DNA from: Salinisphaera sp.
GTDB lineage: Bacteria; Pseudomonadota; Gammaproteobacteria; Nevskiales; Salinisphaeraceae
Assembly: GCA_027858915.1 (NCBI GenBank)
Contig: JAQIBT010000012.1
Coordinates: 1-64,000 of the forward strand
Length of the DNA: 64,000 nt
Direction: 5' to 3'
A program made the translations under genes and the position numbers. The notes beneath the pieces are model-generated. The model did not search any database. It was not told the DNA's origin and saw only the letters and a list, made by a program, of their open reading frames with translations. Of the stretch, positions 7,740-16,947 are shown piece by piece (positions within the stretch are counted from its first letter, which is position 1; each line of letters begins with the position of its first letter).

Positions 7740-10514
7740 ATGAGTGAATCTTTCGAATCGACCGGGCCTGTTGATGCGGCGCCGTGCGACTACAGCCGCT
7801 TCCTGTGTCGGTACGTCGAGGCCAACCCGGAAATGTGGGCTCAGATTGACCGAGCGAGCCTGCTCGGTGGCGATAAGCCGCTGGATTTTGATTCAGACTC
7901 GCTGTGCCTCGATGGAAACGTCGAGCGTTATACCGCGCTGCGGACTTTTCGCAACCGCGCGCTGGCGGTTATCGCCTGGCGCGATCTCGCGGGCGTCGAC
8001 GAGCTCGATGCCACGCTGGCGGCCTTGTCGGAGCTCGCAGACCGCTGCATCGAGGCGGCGCTGACGCATGCCGAAGAAGAAGTATCAGAGCGCCACGGTG
8101 TGTTGCGCGATGACAACGGCGAGCCGATCCGGCTGATCGTCATCGGTATGGGTAAGCTCGGCGGTGGCGAGCTGAATTTTTCTTCTGATATCGATCTGAT
8201 CTTTGCCTATGACCGACCCGGCTGCTCCGACGGCGAGCGCGAATTGGATGCCGAAGGCTATTGTCGGCGGGTCGCTCAGAAGATGGTGCAGACGCTGGCC
8301 GAGACCACGGCGGACGGGTTTGTCTATCGCGTGGATACGCGCCTGCGGCCGTTTGGCGACGTCGGCGCGTTGGTGGCCTCGATCGCTGCCATGGAACAGT
8401 ACTACCAGGCGCATGGACGGGAATGGGAACGCTACGCCTGGGTCAAGGCCCGGCCGGTCGCCGGGGATACCGAAGGCGGTCAGCGGCTGCTCGATCGACT
8501 GCGGCCTTTTGTCTATCGGCGCTATCTCGATTACGGCACGCTGGAGTCGATCCGCGAGATGAAGGCCATGATCGAGCGCCAGGTGGCGCGCGGTGAATGG
8601 CATGCCAATATCAAGCTGGGCGCCGGCGGTATTCGTGAGGTGGAGTTCATTGTTCAGGCCTTTCAGTTGATCCGCGGCGGTCAGGAACCCGAACTGCAGG
8701 ACAGCCGGCTGCGTCCGACGCTGGCGCGCCTGATCGAGGGTGGGCATCTGCCCGCGGATACAGGAAAGGCACTCGACGCGGCGTATGTCTATCTGCGACG
8801 GGTCGAGAACCGGCTGCAGATGGTGGACGATCGCCAGACGCATGACCTGCCAGAAAGCGACCAGGCACGACAAGTCATCGCCGAAGCGATGGGGTGCGAA
8901 AGCCTGGCGACTTTCGATACCGAACTGGCCGACGTGCGACAAGTGGTGCAGGACGCGTTCGAGGAAGTGTTCGCCGCACCGCAGAACGAAAACACGGTAA
9001 GCCAGCGCGTGAACGAGCGCCTTGGCGCGTTATGGACAGCGCAGTATGACGCAGCCCAGGTCGGCGCGGTGCTTACCGATTACGGCATCGAGGACGTCGA
9101 AGCGGTGACGAAAGCCTTGGACGATCTCAAGGACCAGCGACTCTATCGCGCCCTGGAGGATCGCGGCCGGCGCTGGATTGCCCGCCTTGTGCCGTTGATG
9201 ATCGCGGCGGCTTCGCGCAACAAACAGCCCGACCAGGCGTTATTGCGCACGCTGCCGGTGATTTCGGCGATCATCGGCCGCAGCAATTATATTGCGCTGC
9301 TGGTCGAGCATCCGGCAGCGCTCGAAACGCTGATCCGGCTCTGTGCGGCCAGCGAATGGATTGCCAGCCGTATCGGCGAGCAGCCGGCGCTGCTGGATAG
9401 CCTGCTCGATTCGCGCCTGCTGTATAAACAGCCGCGGCGCCACGAACTGGCTGCCGGGCTGGACGAAGATCTGGCGGCGATCGACGAGGACGATCTGGAG
9501 CAGCGCATGGACACGCTGCGTCGTTTCAATCAGGCAACGACCCTGCGGATAGCGGCTGCCGATGTCACTAATGCGATCCCCCTGATGATCGTGTCCGATC
9601 ATCTCACCGAGCTGGCCGAAGTCACGCTCGAAGCCGCCTTGTGCATGGCCTGGCATCATTTGAGCGAGCGTTATGGCACCCCCATTACCCAGGACGGCGA
9701 GCCGGCGCCGTTCATGGTGATCGGCTACGGCAAGCTCGGCGGGTTGGAGCTTGGCTATAGTTCCGACCTGGATCTGGTGTTCCTCTACGACGGGCCGTCG
9801 GAAGGCGTCACCGAGGGCGGCAAGCGGGAGCTGAGCAACCAGGTGTTCTTCACCCGGCTGGCCCAGCGCCTGATTCATATTCTGTCCACCCAGACACCGG
9901 CCGGCCGGGTCTACGAAATTGACATGCGGCTGCGCCCCAGTGGTAACGCGGGGCTGATGGTTTCGCATATCGACGCCTTCGCGAACTATCAGCGCGAACA
10001 TGCCTGGACCTGGGAACATCAGGCCCTGGTACGGGCCCGTCCAGTGGCTGGCGATCGGGATCTGGGCAAGCGCTTCGCGGCATTGCGCCAGGATATTCTG
10101 GGCGTGGAGCGCGACGCCGAGCATCTGGCCGGCGAGGTGCGCAATATGCGCCGCCGCATGCGCAAGACCAAGGACCAGACGACCGACGAGCAATGGGACG
10201 TCAAGCAGATGCCGGGCGGACTGATTGATATCGAATTCATGGCCCAGTACGCGGCACTTCGCTATGCCGCCGAATGTCCCGAGATCGTTCGTTTCACCGA
10301 TGCGATTCGGATTCTGGAGACGATGGAATCGGGCGAGCTGGCGCGCTATGACGATATCAAGCTGCTGACCGACAGCTATCGTGCGTATCGGCGTTATATC
10401 CATCGCGATGCCTTGCAACGCCAACGCGCCATGATGGACCGCGAGACACGCGCTGAAGCACGTCAAGCCGTGGCCAGACTCTGGCAGCAATGGGTCGGTG
10501 CCGATGAGGAATAA
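7740..10514 (+). CDS. glnE: bifunctional glutamine synthetase adenylyltransferase / adenylyl-removing enzyme
   Basis: Controls glutamine synthetase by adding AMP to, or phosphorolytically removing AMP from, its regulatory tyrosine in response to PII. Two nucleotidyltransferase domains are visible: the removase with GMGKLGGGELNFSSDIDLIF (about 135-154) and the transferase with GYGKLGGLELGYSSDLDLVF (about 661-680), each with the G-(G/L)-E-L...D-x-D active site. With the ATG at 7740 the protein has 924 residues, close to the usual length near 945; the frame also opens at a TTG at 7725. It is followed on the same strand by glycosyltransferase and heptose genes. Confidence 0.95.
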   Translation: MSESFESTGPVDAAPCDYSRFLCRYVEANPEMWAQIDRASLLGGDKPLDFDSDSLCLDGNVERYTALRTFRNRALAVIAWRDLAGVDELDATLAALSELADRCIEAALTHAEEEVSERHGVLRDDNGEPIRLIVIGMGKLGGGELNFSSDIDLIFAYDRPGCSDGERELDAEGYCRRVAQKMVQTLAETTADGFVYRVDTRLRPFGDVGALVASIAAMEQYYQAHGREWERYAWVKARPVAGDTEGGQRLLDRLRPFVYRRYLDYGTLESIREMKAMIERQVARGEWHANIKLGAGGIREVEFIVQAFQLIRGGQEPELQDSRLRPTLARLIEGGHLPADTGKALDAAYVYLRRVENRLQMVDDRQTHDLPESDQARQVIAEAMGCESLATFDTELADVRQVVQDAFEEVFAAPQNENTVSQRVNERLGALWTAQYDAAQVGAVLTDYGIEDVEAVTKALDDLKDQRLYRALEDRGRRWIARLVPLMIAAASRNKQPDQALLRTLPVISAIIGRSNYIALLVEHPAALETLIRLCAASEWIASRIGEQPALLDSLLDSRLLYKQPRRHELAAGLDEDLAAIDEDDLEQRMDTLRRFNQATTLRIAAADVTNAIPLMIVSDHLTELAEVTLEAALCMAWHHLSERYGTPITQDGEPAPFMVIGYGKLGGLELGYSSDLDLVFLYDGPSEGVTEGGKRELSNQVFFTRLAQRLIHILSTQTPAGRVYEIDMRLRPSGNAGLMVSHIDAFANYQREHAWTWEHQALVRARPVAGDRDLGKRFAALRQDILGVERDAEHLAGEVRNMRRRMRKTKDQTTDEQWDVKQMPGGLIDIEFMAQYAALRYAAECPEIVRFTDAIRILETMESGELARYDDIKLLTDSYRAYRRYIHRDALQRQRAMMDRETRAEARQAVARLWQQWVGADEE

Positions 10515-10586
10515 CCAGCCGTTCGAACAAACAGGCAGCGCTATGTCGGCACAATGAGCACCTTGGCCGGTTTCTCCGGGGATCCG

Positions 10587-11639
10587 ATGTCTTCCTGTCC
10601 TGTTATCACCCACGTCAATCTGGCCCGCGGGTTTCGCGGCGGCGAGCGCCAGACCGAGTTGCTGGTGCGCGAGTTGGCCGGCTTTGGAGTAAGGCAGCGC
10701 ATCGTGTTGCGCGCCGGCCAGCCGTTAGTCGCCCGGCTGAAAGATGTGCCCGGTCTGGAGCGACTACCGATCGGCAAGCCGTTTATCCGCCACGTATGCA
10801 AGGTGCGAGGCGCTTTTTTGCACGCGCACGACGGCAAGGGTGCCCACTTCGCCCATGCGGCGCATCGCTGGGTGGGCGCGCGTTATGTGCTGACGCGTCG
10901 CGTGGATAATCGGCCGAGTGCCAGTCGCCAGACCCGCGCGATGTACGCGCAGGCGGCCGGTGTCGCCGTGCTATCGCGCGCCATCGAGCGGGTCATGACC
11001 GCGTACTTGCCAGAACTTGGCTGTGTCATCATCCCGAGCGCTGCCGGCGCATTGTCGGTCGATACCGAACGAGCCGCTGCGCTACGGCGATCATGGCCGG
11101 GCGACTGCGTGGTCGGACACGTCGGCGCGCTGGACGACAGCCAGAAAGGCCAGCACGATCTGATCGCTGCCGTGCGCGAATTGGCTGGCCGGGATGATGG
11201 CTGGTACGGCGTGTTCGTCGGTGGCGGCACCGATGAAGCTGCACTGAAGCAGGCGGTTCAAGACAGTCACAATATCGCTTTTACCGGCCACGTCGACAAC
11301 GTTGGCGATTATCTGGCGGCGTTTGATCTGTTTGCGTTCCCGTCCGTGCACGAAGGGCTGGGTTCGACGCTGCTGGATGCCATGCAGGCCGGCCTGCCGA
11401 TCGTCGCCTCGGCGGTAGACGGTATCCCCGAGCTGATCGCGCACGAGGTCAACGGCCTGCTGGTGCCACCACGCGATCCGGCCGCGCTGGCCGCGGCCCT
11501 GGCACGACTGCGAGCTGATCCTGTATTGGCGACGCGGCTGGGCGAAACGGGTCGGCAGCGGGTAGCCGGTTATACTGCCGCCGCCATGGCGCATCGCTAT
11601 CTGCGCTGGTATGAAACCTTTGGCGTGCCTCGGCATTGA
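10587..11639 (+). CDS. glycosyltransferase family 4, probable LPS core sugar transferase
   Basis: About 350 residues from the ATG at 10587, which has GGGGA six bases upstream; the frame also opens at 10554 without a ribosome site. The N-terminus (HVNLARGFRGGERQTELL) and the C-terminal block PSVHEGLGSTLLDAMQAG mark GT4, although the second glutamate of E-x7-E is an aspartate here. It sits between glnE and hldD, near kdkA, so a role in lipopolysaccharide core assembly is plausible. Donor and acceptor are not determined. Confidence 0.78.
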   Translation: MSSCPVITHVNLARGFRGGERQTELLVRELAGFGVRQRIVLRAGQPLVARLKDVPGLERLPIGKPFIRHVCKVRGAFLHAHDGKGAHFAHAAHRWVGARYVLTRRVDNRPSASRQTRAMYAQAAGVAVLSRAIERVMTAYLPELGCVIIPSAAGALSVDTERAAALRRSWPGDCVVGHVGALDDSQKGQHDLIAAVRELAGRDDGWYGVFVGGGTDEAALKQAVQDSHNIAFTGHVDNVGDYLAAFDLFAFPSVHEGLGSTLLDAMQAGLPIVASAVDGIPELIAHEVNGLLVPPRDPAALAAALARLRADPVLATRLGETGRQRVAGYTAAAMAHRYLRWYETFGVPRH

Positions 11640-11681
11640 CGCCGAGGCACCCGTGGCCCGTCATCTGCAGGGAGAAGGAAC

Positions 11682-12644
11682 ATGATCATCGTCACCGGTG
11701 CGGCCGGGTTCATCGGCAGCAATATCGTTGCCGGCCTCAATAAGCGCGGCATCACCGATATTCTATTGGTCGACGATCTCGCCGACGGTCACAAATGCCT
11801 GAATCTGGCCGATCTCGATTTCAGCGATTATCTCGAATACGACGATCTGCTCGGTCGGGTCGAGCGCGACGAACCGCTGATCGACCACGGCGAGATCGAA
11901 GCCGTGTTCCACCAGGGCGCCTGCTCGGATACCACCGAATGGGACGGCCGCTATGTCATGGATCGGAATTTTCGCTACTCCAAGAGCCTGTATCGCTGGT
12001 GCATGAAGCGCGGCGTTGCCTTCCTGTATGCCTCGTCGGCTTCGGTATACGGCATGGGCCCGACGTTCGTTGAACACCGCGATGCCGAAACGCCGCTCAA
12101 CATGTATGCGTTCTCGAAACTGGCGTTTGACCAGTACATACGCGCCAACGCCGAGCGTGCGACCAGCCAGGTCGTTGGCCTGCGCTACTTCAATGTCTAC
12201 GGCCCGCGTGAAGCGCACAAGGGACGAATGGCCAGCGTGGCCAGCCATTTTTCAGCGCAGATTGCAGAGCATGGCGAATGCCGGCTGTTTGCCGGCTCCG
12301 ACGGCTACGGCGATGGCGAGCAACGACGTGATTTCATCCACGTGGACGACGTGGTCGCCGTCAATCTGTGGCTACTGGATAATCCGGGTGTCTCGGGCAT
12401 CTTCAACTGCGGCACGGGCGCCGCGCAGTCGTTCAACGACGTGGCCGCTGCCGTCCTCACCTGGCACGGCCGCGGCAGCAAGCGCTATATCGATTTCCCG
12501 GAATCTTTGGTAGGGCATTATCAGAGCTATACCCAGGCCGATATCCGATTGCTCCGTGAGGCCGGCTATCCGCACCCGTTTCTAACGGTGGAGCAGGGCG
12601 TGCCGCGCTATCTGGAGTGGCTGGCCGCGCGCGAGAGTCAATGA
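11682..12644 (+). CDS. hldD: ADP-L-glycero-D-manno-heptose 6-epimerase
   Basis: Cytoplasmic short-chain dehydrogenase-type epimerase giving ADP-L-glycero-beta-D-manno-heptose, the donor for the inner core of lipopolysaccharide. 320 residues with the Rossmann motif TGAAGFIG (5-12), the family-typical HQGACSDTTEWDG (77-89) and the catalytic Tyr142-x3-Lys146 in MYAFSKLAFDQ. The start has a strong GGGAGAAGGA. The length fits the family. Neighbouring GT4 and kdkA genes support an LPS core locus. Confidence 0.95.
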   Translation: MIIVTGAAGFIGSNIVAGLNKRGITDILLVDDLADGHKCLNLADLDFSDYLEYDDLLGRVERDEPLIDHGEIEAVFHQGACSDTTEWDGRYVMDRNFRYSKSLYRWCMKRGVAFLYASSASVYGMGPTFVEHRDAETPLNMYAFSKLAFDQYIRANAERATSQVVGLRYFNVYGPREAHKGRMASVASHFSAQIAEHGECRLFAGSDGYGDGEQRRDFIHVDDVVAVNLWLLDNPGVSGIFNCGTGAAQSFNDVAAAVLTWHGRGSKRYIDFPESLVGHYQSYTQADIRLLREAGYPHPFLTVEQGVPRYLEWLAARESQ

Positions 12645-12667
12645 GCCTTCTGGTAATGCTTTTACCC

Positions 12668-12706
12668 GTAGGTCAGATGACGGTGCGAGCCCCTAATCCG
12701 ACCTAC
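12668..12706. repeat. REP-like hairpin between hldD and higA
   Basis: GTAGGTC at 12668-12674 is repeated inverted as GACCTAC at 12700-12706, with TAATCCGACCTAC on the right arm resembling intergenic palindromes common in gammaproteobacteria. The right arm overlaps the end of the convergent higA frame. It could act as a weak bidirectional terminator, although no U-run follows. Confidence 0.45.
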
Positions 12707-13083
12707 GCAACCTGGCCATGACGATGAGCGGCATGTTTTAGAAGGCTTTCGGCCGGAATTGAAAACGAGTCATGCAAACCCTCAATCATCCGGAGCGTCA
12801 GTGGGCGCTTACGAGCCAAGATTTCATAGACACGGTTCTTGCGCCCAATCACCGGAACAAGATCTTCTACCGTAAGGCCCTGCTGCTCCATACGAAATTT
12901 GATGGCTTCAACAGGGTCGGGGAAGTCAATTGGATAGTGCTGCCGCTCATACGCTTCAACAAGTGTCACTAGGACGTCCAGTCGATCACCTTCTGGCGAG
13001 TTTACTTCCGCCATCATTAGAGACTCGATTTCTTTGAGCGTTTCGTTATAGTCCGTTTCGGATTTAATGGGACGAATTTCCAT
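12703..13083 (-). CDS. higA: HigA-type antitoxin, XRE family
   Basis: 126 residues of the long HigA class (like E. coli HigA/YgjM): an acidic N-terminal segment with KSETDYNETLKEIESLM and a C-terminal helix-turn-helix around VEAIKFRMEQQGLTVEDL to LTLRMIEGL. It should neutralise the HigB RNase encoded just upstream and repress the operon through its helix-turn-helix. The gene begins eight bases after the higB stop, the toxin-first order usual for higBA. A 17-bp palindrome before higB is the obvious operator candidate. Confidence 0.85.
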   Translation of the reverse strand: MEIRPIKSETDYNETLKEIESLMMAEVNSPEGDRLDVLVTLVEAYERQHYPIDFPDPVEAIKFRMEQQGLTVEDLVPVIGRKNRVYEILARKRPLTLRMIEGLHDSFSIPAESLLKHAAHRHGQVA

Positions 13084-13091
13084 GATTCACC

Positions 13092-13394
13092 TCAGATTGT
13101 CTGTGCATCGATTTCGTCGTACTGCCGGTGGGTGCCTAAGAAACGGATGTAGACCACTCGATATGGGTAGTTGATCCAGACCACCAATCGATACTTATTG
13201 CCGGCTATATTGACCACAACCCGACCGTCCTGGAGAATGCTGGCGCTTGAAAATTGGGCTTTCACCTCATTGGGCGTTGCCCAGTCCGCCTGTAATGCCT
13301 CTCGATACCACGCCATTCCTGGTTCGATGGAATCTGAGTAGGCCGGTGAGCCTGACCAAAATGCTTTCAGTGTCGAAAGGGCAATGATGCGCAT
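13092..13394 (-). CDS. higB: HigB-type mRNA interferase toxin
   Basis: 100 residues of the RelE/HigB fold (E. coli HigB/YgjN type): SSASILQDGRVVVNIAGNKY followed by RLVVWINYPYRVVYIRFLGTHRQYD, the strand pair and conserved FxGTHxxYD tail of the family. It cleaves mRNA on translating ribosomes unless bound by HigA. It is the first gene of the higBA unit and appears intact. Confidence 0.85.
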   Translation of the reverse strand: MRIIALSTLKAFWSGSPAYSDSIEPGMAWYREALQADWATPNEVKAQFSSASILQDGRVVVNIAGNKYRLVVWINYPYRVVYIRFLGTHRQYDEIDAQTI

Positions 13395-13405
13395 AGCCTT
13401 ATGTT

Positions 13406-13422
13406 AGTCCCATTTTGGGACT
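13406..13422. promoter_or_regulatory. palindromic operator candidate upstream of higBA
   Basis: AGTCCCATTTTGGGACT is a perfect inverted repeat (7-bp arms AGTCCCA/TGGGACT, 3-bp centre) 12 bp upstream of the higB start. Position and symmetry fit the binding site of the HigA/HigBA autorepressor. The assignment is inferred from position only. Confidence 0.6.
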
Positions 13423-13630
13423 TCGGCAATTCAGCCAAGCCAGCATCTGCTGCTCTTGGTGTCTACCGCCGAAGCTCAGGCTGATAACGGCAACAGGTCC
13501 TTGCACCTAGACGGGGTTGGGTGTCCGCGAGTGTATATTGCACAAAAGTTCTGGCCTGCGCCTCGCTCGCTGTGGTCAAATAGCGTCCTTGCGGGTATTG
13601 GCCCGAAACCCCGGTAGATAGGAGAAGCCG

Positions 13631-14554
13631 ATGACTTCGATGGCGGATCGCGACGGTAAGATATGGCTCGACGGTGAGTTCGTCGAATGGCGTGATGCAA
13701 AAGTGCACGTGCTGACGCATACGTTGCATTACGGCATGGGCGTATTCGAAGGCGTACGTGCCTACGAGACAGCCAAGGGCGCGGCCATTTTCCGGTTGAG
13801 CGACCACACGCGCCGGCTGTGTAATTCGGCCAAGATCATGGGCATGCCGATGCCGTTCTCCGAGGACGAGATCAGCGCCGCCCAGGTCGAGACCATCCGC
13901 CAGAACAATCTCTCGTCGGCCTATATCCGGCCGATGCTGTTCTACGGCTCGGAAGGCATGGGCCTGCACGCCGAGAGTCTGACAGCGCATCTGATGATTG
14001 CGGCCTGGACCTGGGGGTCGTATCTGGGCGAAGAGAACATGACCCGCGGTATCCGTGTGAAGACGTCTTCGTTTACGCGTCATCATGTCAATTCCGTGAT
14101 GACCAAGGCCAAGGCCAACGGTCCGTATGTCAACTCGATGATGGCCGTCACCGAAGCCACCAAGGCCGGCTACGACGAGGCCTTGTTGCTCGACACCAAC
14201 GGCTATGTATCCGAGGGCAGCGGCGAGAATCTGTTCATCGTGCGCGACGGCGTTCTCTACACGCCGGACCTCACCAGCGCGCTGGACGGCATTACGCGGC
14301 GCACGATCATGACCTACGCCGAGGAGATGGGCATCGAGTGTCGTGAAAAGACACTCACGCGCGATGAAGTTTATATCGCCGACGAGGCGTTCTTGACCGG
14401 CACCGCGGCAGAAGTCACACCCATGCGCGAACTCGACGACCGGGCCATCGGCAGCGGCAGCCGCGGGCCGATCACCGAAGCCCTGCAGTCGCGTTTCTTT
14501 GATCAGGTCAGCGGCAAGCGTGACGATCACGCCGAGTGGTTGACCCACGTCTGA
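13631..14554 (+). CDS. ilvE: branched-chain amino acid aminotransferase
   Basis: PLP enzyme for the last step of leucine, isoleucine and valine synthesis (and the reverse), using glutamate as amino donor. 307 residues of fold type IV: LTHTLHYGMGVFEGVRAYET (28-47), the PLP lysine Lys161 in MTKAKANGPYVNS, and EGSGENLFIV with TGTAAEVTP near the C-terminus. AGGAGA precedes the ATG at 13631. It is separated from hldD by the opposite-strand higBA pair, which looks inserted between them; kdkA follows. Confidence 0.95.
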   Translation: MTSMADRDGKIWLDGEFVEWRDAKVHVLTHTLHYGMGVFEGVRAYETAKGAAIFRLSDHTRRLCNSAKIMGMPMPFSEDEISAAQVETIRQNNLSSAYIRPMLFYGSEGMGLHAESLTAHLMIAAWTWGSYLGEENMTRGIRVKTSSFTRHHVNSVMTKAKANGPYVNSMMAVTEATKAGYDEALLLDTNGYVSEGSGENLFIVRDGVLYTPDLTSALDGITRRTIMTYAEEMGIECREKTLTRDEVYIADEAFLTGTAAEVTPMRELDDRAIGSGSRGPITEALQSRFFDQVSGKRDDHAEWLTHV

Positions 14555-14639
14555 TCGCCAACGCATCGGCACGCTTAGCGACATCGACGCAATACGGCAG
14601 TCGAGCGATCACGGCCGGGTTCTGGCGTGGAATCCGGCG

Positions 14640-15311
14640 GTGCTTGCTGATGCGCCCGAGCTCTCCTGGTTTTCGCCCCAGCACTGGCGCGAGCAAGATG
14701 CGCTGACCGGCAGCGCGACCGGGCGAGGCGAAGCCTATTTCATCGTACGGCCGGACGGGGCGCACTGGGTGTTACGGCATTATCGGCGCGGCGGCGCGCT
14801 GGCGCGTATCAATCAGGATCGCTATCTGTTTACAGGCGTCAATCGTAGCCGACCGGTCCGCGAGTTGAGGCTGTTGGCGCAGTTGGCGGCTCAGCGCCTG
14901 CCGGTGCCGACGCCGGTCGCTGCTCATGCAATACGTCGCGGGCCAAGTTATCAGGCCGATCTGATCACCCTGGAAATCCCAGGCAGCCAGACGCTGGCGG
15001 ATCGCTTGATGGAGCGCGCGATTGGCCCGGACCGGTGGCAGGCCATTGGTTCACTCATTGCCCGATTTCATCGAGCCGGTGTCTGGCATGCCGATCTGAA
15101 TGCGCGCAACATTCTGATGGACGACAACGCACAGTTTCATCTGATTGATTTCGATCGGGCCCGCCTGCGCCGCAACGGGTCCTGGCGCCAGGCCAATCTG
15201 GCGCGCCTGCGTCGTTCGCTCGACAAGTTTGCGGCTCAAGTGCCGAACTTCGCCTTCGCCGAGGCCGACTGGCACGCCTGCCTACGTGGTTATACCCGCG
15301 GCGCTGGATAA
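14640..15311 (+). CDS. kdkA: 3-deoxy-D-manno-octulosonic acid (Kdo) kinase
   Basis: Phosphorylates the Kdo residue of the lipid A-Kdo inner core, as in Haemophilus and Pasteurellaceae-type cores. 223 residues: WREQDALTGSATGRGEAYF (16-34), RHYRRGG (46-52), the kinase catalytic loop HADLNARNIL with His150-x-Asp152-Leu-Asn154, and the metal-binding DFD at 170-172. The family N-terminus would extend some residues further; the frame is open upstream to the ilvE end but holds no ATG, so GTG 14640 is the best start and is uncertain. A KdkA-type core carries a phosphorylated Kdo. Confidence 0.88.
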   Translation: MLADAPELSWFSPQHWREQDALTGSATGRGEAYFIVRPDGAHWVLRHYRRGGALARINQDRYLFTGVNRSRPVRELRLLAQLAAQRLPVPTPVAAHAIRRGPSYQADLITLEIPGSQTLADRLMERAIGPDRWQAIGSLIARFHRAGVWHADLNARNILMDDNAQFHLIDFDRARLRRNGSWRQANLARLRRSLDKFAAQVPNFAFAEADWHACLRGYTRGAG

Positions 15312-15338
15312 AAACCGCTTAAGTCCGACAAGTCCTGG

Positions 15339-15411
15339 AGCGGGCTGATCCTTGTCTGTTGTCATTGGCGTCATATCCTGACGATACGACTGACAAGGCT
15401 TTCAGCCCGCT
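15339..15411. repeat. long imperfect hairpin after kdkA
   Basis: AGCGGGCTGATCCTTGTC at the left is mirrored by GACAAGGCTTTCAGCCCGCT at the right, with a nested CGTCA-TATCC-TGACG hairpin in the middle. The 73-bp structure directly abuts the palindromic repeat that starts at 15412. No U-run follows, so it is not a typical intrinsic terminator. Confidence 0.5.
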
Positions 15412-15680
15412 AGGGCCTGTTGCCATTTCGTGCGAGCGCCGCGTTGGAGACCTCAAATCGTCTCAGGCAAGGCGCGAGTCGCCGGTCGTGGCGTGCCACG
15501 ACCCAGACTTGCCACGCCGCCTGGGGCGATTTGAGGCCCAACCCTTCGGGACAAGGGCTGTTTTTCGGCAATACAGCGTTGCAGCGCGCTTATGTAGAAT
15601 GACTACACCGCCCTTGCTGCGCCTCGTCTTGCCGCAAAACAGCCCTTGGCGCGGCCTCGCACGGAACGGCAACAGGCCCT
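15412..15680. repeat. composite palindromic repeat, copy A
   Basis: A 269-bp intergenic element between the convergent genes kdkA and mdh. The termini are inverted (AGGGCCTGTTGCC at 15412, GGCAACAGGCCCT ending at 15680). The left half has CCTCAAATCG/CGATTTGAGG arms around a perfect 9-bp hairpin (GGTCGTGGC/GCCACGACC, 15484-15503). The right half is a hairpin unit of about 90 bp, GGGCTGTTTTT to AAAACAGCCC, containing GCGCTTATGTAG-N5-CTACA. Copies B (20300-20580) and C (63231-63330) share this core. No gene is seen in the rest of the 15312-15746 gap. Confidence 0.75.
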
Positions 15681-15746
15681 AGTATCTCTACAAATTTAAA
15701 AGAATTTACCCTTAAAGGAGTGCTATTGGAAGCAGGCCCCAGGCTC

Positions 15747-16721
15747 CTAGATGAGGTTCGCCACCGCGTCACGCTCTTCGCGCAGTTCAGCCTCGGTCGC
15801 TTGCATACGGCCTCGAGCAAAGTCGTTGATTTCCAATCCCTGGACAATCTCGTACTTGCCGCTGGCACAGGTCACCGGATACGAGTACATGATGCCGGGC
15901 TCGATGCCGTAGCTGCCGTCGGCGGGAATGCCCATGCTGACGATCTTGCCGTTCGTGCCGGCCACCCAGTCGCGCACGTGATCGATAGCGGCCGAGGCCG
16001 CAGAAGCCGCACTTGAGGCGCCACGAGCCTCGATAATCGCGGCGCCGCGCTTCTGCACGGTTGGAATAAAGTCGTTCTCGTACCAGCTGTGATCGACCAG
16101 ATCAAGCGCGGCCTTGCCGTTGACCGTCGCATGCGAGAGGTCAGGAAACTGGGTCGAGCTGTGATTGCCCCAGACCACCATCTTTTCGATGTCGGTCACC
16201 TGGCTGTCTGTCTTTTGCGCGAGCTGGCTCAGCGAACGGTTGTGGTCCAGCCGCATCATGGCCGTGAACTGTGTCTTATCCAGATCCGGCGCGTTGGAGG
16301 CCGCGATCAGCGCGTTGGTGTTGGCCGGGTTGCCCACCACCAGCACCTTGACGTCCTTGGATGCATGGTCGTTCAGCGCCTTGCCCTGAACCGAGAAGAT
16401 CTCGCCGTTGGCCTTGAGCAGGTCCGAGCGCTCCATGCCCTTGCCGCGGGGTTTGGAGCCGACCAGCAGGGCAATATCGACGTCCTTGAAGGCTTCTTCC
16501 GGCTTGTCGGTACCGGAGACACCGTGGACCAGCGGGAACGCACAGTCGTTGATTTCCATGATCACGCCCTTGAGGGCATCCATGGCCGGCGGGATTTCCA
16601 GCAGCTGCAGGATCACCGGTTGATCAGGGCCCAGCATGTCGCCAGCGGCAATGCGGAAGATGAGTGAGTAGCTGATATTGCCGGCGCTGCCGGTAACGGC
16701 GACGCGTAGGGGATCTTTCAT
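15747..16721 (-). CDS. mdh: malate dehydrogenase (cytosolic-type)
   Basis: Interconverts malate and oxaloacetate with NAD in the TCA cycle. 324 residues from the ATG at 16721, preceded by AGGAG; the frame runs further upstream but [16 protein letters not shown] is the family N-terminus. Visible are the nucleotide loop TGSAGNI (10-16), substrate arginines in [13 protein letters not shown] (Arg92, Arg98), MMRLDHNRS with Asp159, and catalytic His187 in [15 protein letters not shown]. The length matches the 325-330-residue class. The gene is monocistronic, divergent from the FAD oxidoreductase operon. Confidence 0.95.
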   Translation of the reverse strand: MKDPLRVAVTGSAGNISYSLIFRIAAGDMLGPDQPVILQLLEIPPAMDALKGVIMEINDCAFPLVHGVSGTDKPEEAFKDVDIALLVGSKPRGKGMERSDLLKANGEIFSVQGKALNDHASKDVKVLVVGNPANTNALIAASNAPDLDKTQFTAMMRLDHNRSLSQLAQKTDSQVTDIEKMVVWGNHSSTQFPDLSHATVNGKAALDLVDHSWYENDFIPTVQKRGAAIIEARGASSAASAASAAIDHVRDWVAGTNGKIVSMGIPADGSYGIEPGIMYSYPVTCASGKYEIVQGLEINDFARGRMQATEAELREERDAVANLI

Positions 16722-16947
16722 GGCGACTCCTGGAGGAAGGTTTTCAACGTGGGCCGATAACGGCCGATAGTGGTCGGCGTATCGCGTGGCTTTCGATAGA
16801 CTCCACTGCGCAGTACGCAACCGTATCTATAGAACACCAGACGTAGAGGATAGCGGAAACCTGAAAACGGGTACAAAGCATCTGCCTGCGCCAAGGCTTC
16901 GTAGATTAGGGTTGCGGACAATCTTTTCGTCAATGGAAAAATAGCGC

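Noticed and set aside
15339-15411. Intrinsic terminator of kdkA
   Set aside because: The stem is long and imperfect, and no U-run follows on either strand, so I list it as a repeat instead.
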